Assembly: GCA_964573255.1 (NCBI GenBank)
Contig: CAZNJB010000038.1
Coordinates: forward strand, 1-31,523
Source: CAYNUJ01 sp964573255
GTDB taxonomy: Bacteria > Bacteroidota > Ignavibacteria > Ignavibacteriales > Melioribacteraceae
DNA: 31,523 nt
Reading direction: 5' to 3'
Numbering within the stretch: the stretch's first letter is position 1; the number at the start of each line of letters is the position of its first letter. A program made the position numbers and the translations under genes. Under the pieces are notes generated by a model. It was not told the DNA's origin and did not search any database. It saw only the letters and a program-made list of their open reading frames with translations. Below, piece by piece: positions 1 to 7,924 of the stretch.

Positions 1-72
1 TAATAATTCTGTATATATTTAATTAAATCGGTTAAAAAACCAAAATAAATTTGCTTTTTAAAAATCGATACC

Positions 73-109
73 TTATTATTTGAATAATAAAAATTTATTA
101 TCCTAATAA
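73..109. promoter_or_regulatory. Cluster of AT-rich inverted repeats upstream of the Lrp/AsnC gene
   Basis: Three overlapping dyads lie 14-50 bases before the start codon of the regulator gene. They are TTATTATT-TG-AATAATAA (73-90, perfect), ATAATAAA-AA-TTTATTAT (84-101, perfect) and TTATTA-TCC-TAATAA (95-109). Lrp-family proteins usually bind AT-rich imperfect palindromes, often several in phase, and often repress their own gene. An autoregulatory operator is therefore plausible. The sequence is low-complexity, and such dyads arise by chance in AT-rich intergenic DNA. Confidence 0.3.
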
Positions 110-122
110 TTTAAGAGAATTT

Positions 123-575
123 ATGCTTGATGCCTTAGATATTAAAATACTCGAGATATTACAGCAAAATGGGAGGGCAAAACGGAATTTCATTGCAGAA
201 CAAATCGGACTATCAGTGCCCTCACTTTCCGAGAGAATGAAAAAACTCGAATCTGCAGGAATAATACAAGGGTATTTTGCTAAAGTTTCTAAAAAAGCGT
301 TCGGTTATGATATAATGGCTTTTATTACGGTTGTTATGGATTCTTCCAAACATTATCAAAAATTGTACGAGAACGTTGAAAAAACAGACGAAATTTTAGA
401 ATGCCACGCCATCCTTGGTGAAGGTTCACACGTATTAAAGGCAATTGTAAAAAACACCGATGATTTGGAAAAATTATTGAGCAAGATTCAATCTTGGCCC
501 GGTGTTATAAGGACATTAACCAGTTTTGTTCTTTCGACAATTAAGGATACAACAAAAATAAAAATAAAGGAGTAA
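123..575 (+). CDS. Lrp/AsnC family transcriptional regulator
   Basis: A 150-residue protein with the usual two-part build of the Lrp/AsnC family. The N-terminal winged helix-turn-helix covers about residues 3-50, opening with LDALDIKILEILQQNGR and carrying a recognition helix near SVPSLSERMKKLE. The C-terminal RAM/effector-binding alpha-beta domain covers about 65-140. The length is typical. The gene ends 6 bases before glnA, and its last codons (AAG GAG) supply the glnA ribosome binding site, so the two are very likely co-transcribed. This makes a nitrogen or amino-acid response regulator of glutamine synthetase a natural guess. The family call is firm; the effector and targets are unknown. 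AT-rich dyads upstream may be its own operator. Confidence 0.9.
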   Translation: MLDALDIKILEILQQNGRAKRNFIAEQIGLSVPSLSERMKKLESAGIIQGYFAKVSKKAFGYDIMAFITVVMDSSKHYQKLYENVEKTDEILECHAILGEGSHVLKAIVKNTDDLEKLLSKIQSWPGVIRTLTSFVLSTIKDTTKIKIKE

Positions 576-581
576 TTCAAA

Positions 582-2009
582 ATGGCAAAAGCTACATCTG
601 CAGTCGATAAAGCGCTCGACTTTATCAAAAAGAATAAAATTAAGTTTGTGGACTTAAAATTTATGGACTTTCCAGGACAGTGGCAGCACTTTACTGTACC
701 GGTATCTGAATTTGATGCGTCGTCATTCAAAGATGGTTTTGGATTCGATGGTTCCTCGATAAGGGGATGGAAAAAGATTAATGAAAGTGATATGCTAATT
801 ATTCCGGATCCGGATTCGTTGTTCTTGGATGAATTTATTGAGGCTCCTACAGTTAGTTTTATTTGTGATGTTCATGAACCGGCTACTAAAGAAAAATATA
901 CTCGTTGTCCCCGTAGTATAGCGCAGAAAGCAATTGCTTATTTGAAATCGACTGGTTTAGCAGATACAGCTTATTTCGGACCCGAAGCGGAATTTTTTGT
1001 ATTCGATGATGTTCGTTTCGATTCAGCGCCAAACAGTTCATTCTATTTTGTAGATTCAGTTGAAGGACGCTGGAATTCAGGAAGAGAAGAAAATCCAAAT
1101 CTCGGTTACAAACCTCGTTACAAAGAAGGATATTTCCCGGTTCCTCCTACTGACTCATTGAATGATTTAAGAAATGAAATGGTGTTAAATCTTCAATCTC
1201 TCGGTATTGCCGTGGAAGCACAGCACCACGAAGTTGCCAGCGGCGGTCAGTGCGAAATTGATTTAAGATTCCAGCCTTTATTAAAAGCCGCTGATCAATT
1301 ATTAATGTTCAAATATGTGGTTAAAAATACTGCAAAAGTTCATAACAAAACCGTTACATATATGCCAAAACCGATTGAAGGGGATAACGGTAGCGGTATG
1401 CACGTACACATTAGTTTGTGGAAGAAAAATAAACCATTATTTGCAGGTAAAGGGTATGCAGGTTTAAGTGATATGGCACTATATTTCATTGGTGGTATTC
1501 TTAAACACGCTGCTTCTTTATTGGCATTTACTAACCCAACTACAAATTCCTACAAGCGTTTGGTCCCGGGATTTGAAGCTCCTGTTAATTTGGCATATTC
1601 TCAAAGGAATAGATCTGCTGCAATCAGAATTCCTATGTATTCTTCATCACCAAAAGCAAAAAGAATTGAATTTAGATGCCCGGATCCTTCGGCTAATCCG
1701 TATTTGGCATTCTCTGCTCTGCTTTTAGCCGGATTGGATGGAATACAGAACAGAATTGAACCGGGTGAACCATTGGATAAAGATATTTATGATCTTCCTC
1801 CTGAAGAATTGGCTAATGTGCCTTCCACACCTGCTTCTTTAGATGCGGCACTTAAAGCTCTTGAAGAAGATCACGATTATTTATTGAAGGGTGATGTTTT
1901 CACTGAGGATGTAATTAAAACTTGGATTGAGTATAAAACTGAAAAAGAGGTTAAATCTCTTGCTCTTAAACCTCATCCTCATGAATTTGAATTGTACTAC
2001 GATATTTAA
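582..2009 (+). CDS. glnA: Glutamine synthetase, class I (GSI-beta type)
   Basis: Makes glutamine from glutamate, ammonia and ATP in the cytoplasm, normally as a dodecamer. At 475 residues it is full length for GSI. Visible signatures are the DGSS latch (about 56-59), metal-binding E135 and E137 in FGPEAEFFVF, the NGSGMHVHIS segment (269-278), the flap region NRSAAIRIP (343-351) and RIEFRCPDPSANPY (361-374). The segment DKDIYDLPPEE holds Tyr403, which lines up with the adenylylated tyrosine (Tyr397) of enterobacterial GlnA. This is therefore the adenylylatable beta type, although no adenylyltransferase gene is in the window. The ribosome binding site AAGGAG overlaps the end of the Lrp/AsnC gene. 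A strong terminator follows at about 2046-2073. Confidence 0.98.
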   Translation: MAKATSAVDKALDFIKKNKIKFVDLKFMDFPGQWQHFTVPVSEFDASSFKDGFGFDGSSIRGWKKINESDMLIIPDPDSLFLDEFIEAPTVSFICDVHEPATKEKYTRCPRSIAQKAIAYLKSTGLADTAYFGPEAEFFVFDDVRFDSAPNSSFYFVDSVEGRWNSGREENPNLGYKPRYKEGYFPVPPTDSLNDLRNEMVLNLQSLGIAVEAQHHEVASGGQCEIDLRFQPLLKAADQLLMFKYVVKNTAKVHNKTVTYMPKPIEGDNGSGMHVHISLWKKNKPLFAGKGYAGLSDMALYFIGGILKHAASLLAFTNPTTNSYKRLVPGFEAPVNLAYSQRNRSAAIRIPMYSSSPKAKRIEFRCPDPSANPYLAFSALLLAGLDGIQNRIEPGEPLDKDIYDLPPEELANVPSTPASLDAALKALEEDHDYLLKGDVFTEDVIKTWIEYKTEKEVKSLALKPHPHEFELYYDI

Positions 2010-2045
2010 GCTCTCACTAAATCAACATAATATATGATGTTCGAG

Positions 2046-2073
2046 GTCCGGCTTTTGCCGGACTTTGTTTTTT
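2046..2073 (+). terminator. Rho-independent terminator after glnA
   Basis: A perfect 7-bp GC-rich stem (GTCCGGC/GCCGGAC) with a TTTT loop is followed by TTTGTTTTTT. It lies 37 bases after the glnA stop and separates the Lrp-glnA unit from cmoA. Confidence 0.9.
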
Positions 2074-2166
2074 AAAATCATATCATTAATTAGAAAAACC
2101 ATCAAAATTAAATAAATGATTTCTCATCAACTTTTAATGTCGCTTAATAATTATTATAATTGCGTT

Positions 2167-2895
2167 ATGAAAAGAAATAAAGATGACATATTCAATTCGC
2201 CGTTGGAAAAGATAGTCGATTTTAAGTTCGATGAAAAAGTTGCTAATGTATTTGAAGATATGATTCAGCGCTCAATACCCGGGTATGCAACAATAATTAA
2301 TATGATTGGTATGTATGCCGGGCAGTATGTAAAAACTGCTACGAATGTTTACGATTTGGGGTGTTCTCTGGGAGCGGCTTCTTTTGCAATGAGAAATAAG
2401 ATAAAAGAAAAGGATGTTAGAATTATTGCTGTAGATAATTCACCTCAGATGATAAAACGCGCCAAAGAACTTAATGAAAATAGTGGTGAACCTCCGATTG
2501 AATTTTTATGCGATGATATATTAAATATTGAAATTTCTAATTCGTCAATGGTTGTGCTGAATTTCACTCTTCAGTTTATTCCTTTGAATTTAAGGAGTCA
2601 GCTTCTCGGTATAATATTTGAAGGATTAAATGATGGTGGAATTTTAATACTTTCGGAAAAGATTTCTTTTGACGATAAAGATTTAGAAAACCGACAGATT
2701 GATAGATATTATAACTTTAAAAGGTTAAACGGTTATTCGGAATTGGAAATTAGTCAGAAGAGGGATGCACTGGAGAATGTTCTTATTCCGGAATCATTAG
2801 AAACTCATTTCAAAAGATTGCGTGATGCAGGATTTAATCAGGTCGATCTTTGGTATCAATGTTTCAATTTTACTTCAGTAATTGCTGTAAAATGA
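2167..2895 (+). CDS. cmoA: Carboxy-S-adenosyl-L-methionine synthase
   Basis: Converts SAM and prephenate into carboxy-SAM, the donor used by CmoB to build 5-oxyacetyl-uridine at tRNA position 34. The protein closely follows E. coli CmoA from end to end: FSxP start region, VFEDMIQRSIPGY, MIGMYA, the SAM-binding VYDLGCSLGAAS, AVDNSPQMI, SMVVLNFTLQFI, LSEKISF, NGYSELEISQKR and the terminal LWYQCFNF. The open frame extends upstream to 2116, but family length (about 245 residues) and the position of the first conserved residues favour the ATG at 2167, giving 242 residues. No clear ribosome binding site marks either start. The stop overlaps the cmoB start (ATGA), so the pair is translationally coupled. 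Confidence 0.95.
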   Translation: MKRNKDDIFNSPLEKIVDFKFDEKVANVFEDMIQRSIPGYATIINMIGMYAGQYVKTATNVYDLGCSLGAASFAMRNKIKEKDVRIIAVDNSPQMIKRAKELNENSGEPPIEFLCDDILNIEISNSSMVVLNFTLQFIPLNLRSQLLGIIFEGLNDGGILILSEKISFDDKDLENRQIDRYYNFKRLNGYSELEISQKRDALENVLIPESLETHFKRLRDAGFNQVDLWYQCFNFTSVIAVK

Positions 2896-3854
2896 TAGAC
2901 GAAAATAGAATAATTGAACTACTAAAGAAGAATAAATTAAGCAGACTTGCCGATGTAGCTTATGATTCATTCGGTAATGCAAAACACCATGGTGATTATC
3001 AAAAGTTTAAGAATTATTTTGATTCCCTTCCGAATTATTCTACCGATTCAATTAATTTAAATTCTTCCCAAATAATTATCGGTTCCGAAGATGATTTACC
3101 CTATGAGGAAAAGGAAATTCTCAAAGATAAACTAATGCAATTTCATCCTTGGCGGAAAGGTCCTTATAATATTTTTGGAATTTTTATCGATACAGAATGG
3201 CGATCGGATTTAAAGTGGGATAGATTAAAAGAACATATCTCCGATCTTAGTAATAAAACTGTTCTTGATGTTGGATGCGGAAACGGTTATCACTGTTGGA
3301 GAATGTTAGGTGCAGGTGTAAAGTTTGTTCTTGGGATTGATCCCTATTTATTGAGCAACTTTCAGTTTTATGCTGTTAATAAGTTTATACAATCGGAAAG
3401 CTTGTCAATTCTTCCGTTGAAGATGGAAGAATTGCCGAAAAATTTAGAGAATTTTGATACGGTTTTTTCGATGGGGTTGCTTTACCACCGGAAGTCGCCA
3501 TTTGATCATCTTGCGGAATTAAAACAGGCTCTTAAACCTGAAGGGGAATTGGTTCTGGAAACGTTAGTGATTGATGGGAAACTAAATGAAGTATTGGTGC
3601 CGGAAGGCAGGTATGCAAAAATGCGAAACGTTTGGTTCATTCCGTCAACTCTTACTTTAGAGAGTTGGCTGAGAAGAGCCGGTTTTAGAAATATTAGATT
3701 AATTGATGTTACGAAAACAACGAAAGAAGAGCAACGTAGAACCGAATGGATGAAATGGGAATCTTTGGAGGACTTTTTAGATTCTAACGATTCGGAAAAA
3801 ACAATTGAAGGTTATCCGGCACCGAGAAGAGCTATTTTTATATGTAATAAATAG
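2892..3854 (+). CDS. cmoB: tRNA U34 carboxymethyltransferase
   Basis: Transfers the carboxymethyl group of carboxy-SAM to 5-hydroxyuridine at the wobble position of tRNA. From the ATG at 2892 it is 320 residues, close to the 323 of E. coli CmoB. An earlier in-frame ATG at 2850 lies inside cmoA and is less likely, because the ATGA overlap with the cmoA stop gives the family start MIDENR. Conserved blocks are PWRKGP (86-91), DTEWRSDLKWDR (100-111), the SAM-site LDVGCGNGYH (125-134), FSMGLLYHRKSP (192-203), LETLVIDG, RTEWM and EGYPAPRRA (306-314). By eye, K89, Y198 and R313 match the carboxy-SAM-binding residues described for E. coli CmoB. The gene ends 24 bases from a convergent transporter gene, with no obvious terminator between. 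Confidence 0.96.
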   Translation: MIDENRIIELLKKNKLSRLADVAYDSFGNAKHHGDYQKFKNYFDSLPNYSTDSINLNSSQIIIGSEDDLPYEEKEILKDKLMQFHPWRKGPYNIFGIFIDTEWRSDLKWDRLKEHISDLSNKTVLDVGCGNGYHCWRMLGAGVKFVLGIDPYLLSNFQFYAVNKFIQSESLSILPLKMEELPKNLENFDTVFSMGLLYHRKSPFDHLAELKQALKPEGELVLETLVIDGKLNEVLVPEGRYAKMRNVWFIPSTLTLESWLRRAGFRNIRLIDVTKTTKEEQRRTEWMKWESLEDFLDSNDSEKTIEGYPAPRRAIFICNK

Positions 3855-3878
3855 CTCTCCTCGAGTGGAAAATTTTGT

Positions 3879-5498
3879 TTACGAATTTTTATTTTTCTTG
3901 GCTAATAGTTCTGCGTAAGTTGGATGGTCTATATTAAAATAGTCTTTCGTCATTTTCTTCAAGACGCCGGATAATAGAATAATAGACAAAAGATTCGGGA
4001 AGGTCATAAATCCGAGAGCAGCATCACCAAAATCCCATACCGCTTCCAATTCTGCAATTGAACCGACAAATACAAAGAATAAGAAGAAGTATTTATAGAG
4101 TTTTATAGATTTAGGACCAAACAAATAATCTGCTGCACGGTCTCCGTAATAACTCCAGCTAATGGCTGTTGATATTGCGAATAAAGCAACCGAGAGAGTA
4201 ACAATTTTATCACCGTAGGGGAACAGCCAGCTTAAGCCTTCTTTGAAAGCAAAAGCAGTTAAGATTGAACTATTCATCAATTCCCCGGTAAAGTTAGGAT
4301 CAATACGTTCAACAAAAAATTGTGTATGATGCCAAGCGCCGGTGGTGATTATTACTAAACCAGTCATAGTACAAATGATTATTGTATCTATGAATGGTTC
4401 TAAAAGAGCCACAACACCTTCGCGAACGGCATATTCTGTTTTAGCTGCAGAGTGTGCGATAGGTGCGCTTCCTTGTCCGGCTTCGTTGGAATATAATCCG
4501 CGTTTGATTCCCCACAGCATTGTGTTCAGAAAGATTAGAAATGTTCCGCCGCCTATACCGGAAATTTGTGCAGGTGGATTAAATGCCATTGTAAAAATCT
4601 TTCCGAATGCATCTTCGAGTGCACCAAAGTTGGAGAAGATAATTAACATTGCTGCGAACACATAAATTGCAGCCATAAAAGGAGCCAAAAACCCGGTAAC
4701 TTCTCCGATTCTTTTTATTCCGCCTAAAATAACTGCACCAATAATTAAAACTAAAACAATTCCGTTTATTATTTGCTGCCAGGAAACCATAAAGCTGCCA
4801 ATCAATGGCCATTTTTCCGTGAGCCAATGATTAGAACCGAGAATTTGAACTACTTCGGAATAAAATTGATCTGATGCCGTAAAAGCTTGAATGGCATTAC
4901 CGGTAGCAAATGAACAGATTACCGCAAAACTTGCAAAAGTAATGGCAAGCCATTTCCATTTTTCACCTAATCCTTTTTCAATGGTATACATCGGACCGCC
5001 GGCAGTGTGACCATCAGGATCGAATTCGCGGTACTTCAATGCAAGAGTACATTCGGAATATTTTAATGCAGTTCCGAAAAATGCGGTAACCCACATCCAA
5101 AATAATGCACCGGGTCCACCGTAGTAAATTGCCATTGCAACCCCGGCAATATTACCAATTCCTACTGTTGCAGATAATGCAGTTGTAAGCGCGTTGAAAT
5201 GTTTTAGATCGCCTTCGTCATCTGGATTATCATATTTACCGGCAGTAACTTTTATTCCGTGCCATACATATTTTAACTGGGGAAAACCTAATTTGAATGT
5301 TATGAATATTCCGGTTCCCAGTAATGCAATTACCATTAGAGGAATTGTTCCCAAAGGAAGATCGGAGGAGGGGAATGACTTGAAGAACTCAAAGTTCCCC
5401 GGGAATTCCCATACCTTCTTAAAAAAATCTAAACCGAAAAATATTAGTATAAATAATATTACTATATATGTTACAATTGCACCGATAGATTTTTTCAT
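3879..5498 (-). CDS. Alanine/glycine:cation (Na+) symporter, AGCS family
   Basis: An inner-membrane Na+-coupled transporter for small amino acids, typically alanine or glycine. Family landmarks are TTALSATVGIGNIAGVA (105-121), KYSE (146-149), the signature GIKRGLYSNEAGQGSAPIAH (330-349) and EPFIDT (367-372). About eleven hydrophobic segments are visible. At 539 residues it is longer than common AGCS proteins (about 450-480). The extra length is an N-terminal hydrophobic segment with a Phe-rich linker, plus a loop near 205-235. The start ATG is preceded by AAAGAGA. It lies 26 bases downstream of the NSS transporter gene and probably shares its transcript. The exact substrate cannot be read from sequence. 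Confidence 0.93.
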   Translation of the reverse strand: MKKSIGAIVTYIVILFILIFFGLDFFKKVWEFPGNFEFFKSFPSSDLPLGTIPLMVIALLGTGIFITFKLGFPQLKYVWHGIKVTAGKYDNPDDEGDLKHFNALTTALSATVGIGNIAGVAMAIYYGGPGALFWMWVTAFFGTALKYSECTLALKYREFDPDGHTAGGPMYTIEKGLGEKWKWLAITFASFAVICSFATGNAIQAFTASDQFYSEVVQILGSNHWLTEKWPLIGSFMVSWQQIINGIVLVLIIGAVILGGIKRIGEVTGFLAPFMAAIYVFAAMLIIFSNFGALEDAFGKIFTMAFNPPAQISGIGGGTFLIFLNTMLWGIKRGLYSNEAGQGSAPIAHSAAKTEYAVREGVVALLEPFIDTIIICTMTGLVIITTGAWHHTQFFVERIDPNFTGELMNSSILTAFAFKEGLSWLFPYGDKIVTLSVALFAISTAISWSYYGDRAADYLFGPKSIKLYKYFFLFFVFVGSIAELEAVWDFGDAALGFMTFPNLLSIILLSGVLKKMTKDYFNIDHPTYAELLAKKNKNS

Positions 5499-5524
5499 AA
5501 TTCTCTTTCGTTAGTTGATAGTTA

Positions 5525-6913
5525 TTAAAACAAATTACTAATCAAAGTTAAAACACCAATTGAATTAAGGAATACCAAAAAGATTAAAACAGGAGCAAAA
5601 TACTTTATAAATATTTTCCAAAAGGTGATAATGATAGGATAGTTATCGAATAAATCTTCTGCTCCTTTTTTGAGTTCAACGAGTGCGTTGTTGAGTTTCC
5701 ACCTGTAAGCAATAAATATAGAAATGAATAATCCACCGAGAGGTAAAAGAATATTGGATGAAAGATAATCGACCGAATCAAAGAAATTCAATCCGAATAT
5801 TTTGAAATCAGCCATTACATTATATGATAGAGCAGAGGGTACACCCAATAAAAAGGTGATGCCTCCGAAAATTATAACTGCTTTATGACGGGTCCATTTT
5901 TTTTCGTCAACATAATAAGCAATGATTACTTCCAATAAAGAAATTGTGGAAGTAAGAGCCGCAATGCTCAGCAACAAAAAGAATATAATGCTGAATAAAT
6001 ATCCTCCGGGCATCTTTGTGAAAACTACCGGGAGTGTATGGAATATTAATCCCGGACCTGCATCAGGAGCTAAACCTGTAGCAAACACACCGGTGAATAT
6101 TGCTAAGCCTGCCATTAGGGCAATTGCTGTATCGAGCACTACAATACTCAAGGCAGCGGAAGGCACATTGTCTTTTTTAGACATATAACTTCCGTATGTT
6201 AACATTGCACCCATTCCCATACTTAAAGTAAAAAATGCTTGTCCGAGTGCAATTAAAAAGGATTGAGCGGTTACATGACTCCAATCCGGGTGAAGTAAAT
6301 ATTCTATCCCTTTTCCTGCTCCCTCTAGTGTTACTCCTCTAATGACAAGTACAAATAAAAGCAGGAATAGAATCGGCATCATAATTTTACTGCCGCGTTC
6401 AATTCCATTTTGAACACCGGAAAACACAACCGCCATTGTTAATCCCATAAAAACGGCAAAGTATCCAACAATCCAAACCGGATCTGCAATTAAAGAATTA
6501 AAATATTCTCCTGCAGCTGCAGGTTCTGAAAAATTATAAAAAGAACCGGAAATTGCTTGATAAACATAACCTAATGCCCAACCGGCAACTACTGCGTAAT
6601 AGGAGAGGATTACAAATCCCGCAACAATTCCCATACCGCCAACACCGGCCCAAAATTTAGAACCGGCAAGCTGTTTAAATGCTCCGACTGGATTTTTTTG
6701 TGTGGTTCTACCGATTAATATTTCTCCTATTAATACCGGTAAACCAATAATTGCCGTACAAAGTAAATATATAAATATAAAAGCAGCGCCTCCATTCTGT
6801 CCGGCGATGTAAGGGAATTTCCAAATATTTCCCAAACCGATAGCCGAACCCGCAGCCGCTAAAATAAATCCTATTTTACTGCCCCACTGTTCTCTCGAAG
6901 TGTTTGATGCCAT
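5525..6913 (-). CDS. Neurotransmitter:sodium symporter (NSS) family amino-acid transporter
   Basis: A LeuT-fold Na+-dependent transporter; bacterial members carry amino acids. The N-terminus REQWGSKIGFILAAAGSAIG followed by LGNIWKFPYIAGQNGGAAF is the classic NSS TM1 signature, and about twelve membrane spans follow. The open frame reaches 6961, but the ATG at 6913 gives the family-like start MASNTSREQW and 462 residues, with GGGGA about 11 bases upstream. The upstream extension would run through a perfect palindrome (6941-6956). It is first in a probable two-gene unit with the AGCS symporter, so two unrelated Na+-coupled amino-acid uptake systems appear to be made together. Confidence 0.93.
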   Translation of the reverse strand: MASNTSREQWGSKIGFILAAAGSAIGLGNIWKFPYIAGQNGGAAFIFIYLLCTAIIGLPVLIGEILIGRTTQKNPVGAFKQLAGSKFWAGVGGMGIVAGFVILSYYAVVAGWALGYVYQAISGSFYNFSEPAAAGEYFNSLIADPVWIVGYFAVFMGLTMAVVFSGVQNGIERGSKIMMPILFLLLFVLVIRGVTLEGAGKGIEYLLHPDWSHVTAQSFLIALGQAFFTLSMGMGAMLTYGSYMSKKDNVPSAALSIVVLDTAIALMAGLAIFTGVFATGLAPDAGPGLIFHTLPVVFTKMPGGYLFSIIFFLLLSIAALTSTISLLEVIIAYYVDEKKWTRHKAVIIFGGITFLLGVPSALSYNVMADFKIFGLNFFDSVDYLSSNILLPLGGLFISIFIAYRWKLNNALVELKKGAEDLFDNYPIIITFWKIFIKYFAPVLIFLVFLNSIGVLTLISNLF

Positions 6914-6940
6914 AGAATACTTATCCCCAATAATTATCAA

Positions 6941-6956
6941 AAATTGTGCACAATTT
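6941..6956. promoter_or_regulatory. Perfect 16-bp palindrome upstream of the NSS transporter
   Basis: AAATTGTGCACAATTT is fully self-complementary and sits 28-43 bases upstream of the chosen start codon (6913). It has the size, symmetry and position expected of a repressor operator overlapping the promoter or leader of the transporter pair. The cognate regulator is unknown. Confidence 0.4.
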
Positions 6957-6982
6957 ATCAATTTTAATTAGTTAAATTCAAG

Positions 6983-7007
6983 AATAATTTTGATTCTTAA
7001 AATTATT
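6983..7007. repeat. AT-rich inverted repeat between hydrolase and transporter genes
   Basis: The 9-bp arms AATAATTTT and AAAATTATT are perfect, with a 7-base loop. The repeat lies after the stop of the hydrolase gene and upstream of the NSS gene, both on the minus strand. The all-AT stem is too weak for a convincing terminator. It may be a weak one, an operator, or chance. Confidence 0.2.
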
Positions 7008-7054
7008 AAAATATTGATCTAAAGCTTTAATAATTAATCACTTAATCTTAGTAA

Positions 7055-7849
7055 TTATGCATTATTCCTATTTACAAAGCCTCTAATTAAATCATTTACG
7101 AAAGAGGGGTTTTCAAGCGGCGTCATATGACCGCTGCGGGGTGCAATGGCGAATTCTCCATTCGGAATTTTTTCCGACATATTTCTCATTACCTGCGGAG
7201 GTGTTAATTTATCCAAATTACCTACAATAGAAAGGACGGGTATATTTATTTTAGATAAATAACTTTCAGTGGAAGTTCTGCTTAACATCGCTAGTAAAGC
7301 TCCTTTAACTCCCAATGGGTTATTCAGTTTTGCTCTCCGGATTGTTTCGTTGTAGATTTCTTTCAAATCTTTTCTCGATTCTTCTGCAAAAGTATCAGGT
7401 ACGAAAGTATCTACAAACTTATCTAATCCTTCAACGTTTATTTGATTAATTCCGGCGGCTCTGTTGAGTTTTGTTTGATCGTTATCGGCCTGCGGTTTTG
7501 TGTCTAATAGAATTGCGGCGGAAAAATAATTTTCTTCTCTTTCCAATGCTCTTAAAACTATATAACCTCCCATAGATAAACCGCAAACAACTGGTTTGTC
7601 AAGTTTTAATTCATTCATTATCATAAATAAATCATCCACGTATGCTTCCATTGTGTATTGTCCGTCGCCTACATAACTTTTACCTAATCCACGAACGTCG
7701 TAAGCAATACATCTGTAATCCTTAGATAACGCGTTAATTTGATTATGCCACATCCAGCTGGCGAACGGGAAACCATGCACAAATATTATCGAGCGATTAT
7801 TTTCCGAGCCTTCTATATTTACAAATAATCCATTAATGTTTCTTTCCAT
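7055..7849 (-). CDS. Alpha/beta-fold hydrolase
   Basis: A cytoplasmic alpha/beta hydrolase of 264 residues. The oxyanion/HG motif FVHGFPF is followed by YDVRGLGKS and the nucleophile elbow GLSMGG (Ser92). The acid is Asp213 in GNLDKLTPP and the base is His241 in RSGHMTPLENP, so the catalytic triad is complete. An in-frame GTG lies one codon upstream (7852). The ATG at 7849 has AAAGGAG nine bases away and was preferred. There is no signal peptide. The layout resembles esterases, carboxylesterases and 3-oxoadipate enol-lactonase-like enzymes, but the substrate cannot be assigned. It is divergent from the CHASE2 regulator gene, with about 75 bases between starts. Confidence 0.88.
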   Translation of the reverse strand: MERNINGLFVNIEGSENNRSIIFVHGFPFASWMWHNQINALSKDYRCIAYDVRGLGKSYVGDGQYTMEAYVDDLFMIMNELKLDKPVVCGLSMGGYIVLRALEREENYFSAAILLDTKPQADNDQTKLNRAAGINQINVEGLDKFVDTFVPDTFAEESRKDLKEIYNETIRRAKLNNPLGVKGALLAMLSRTSTESYLSKINIPVLSIVGNLDKLTPPQVMRNMSEKIPNGEFAIAPRSGHMTPLENPSFVNDLIRGFVNRNNA

Positions 7850-7924
7850 CACATTTCGCTCCTTTCAATAATTCAGTTGAATTTTAGTAAATTGCAATAG
7901 TCATTCATCCTAATTTATTCAAAT

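Noticed and set aside
4342..4665. 107-codon plus-strand frame opposite the AGCS symporter
   Set aside because: Antisense to strongly conserved symporter motifs; no ribosome binding site.
6914..7054. Amino-acid riboswitch in the leader of the NSS/AGCS transporter unit
   Set aside because: The sequence is almost pure AT with no glycine- or lysine-riboswitch landmarks; only the palindrome at 6941-6956 stands out.
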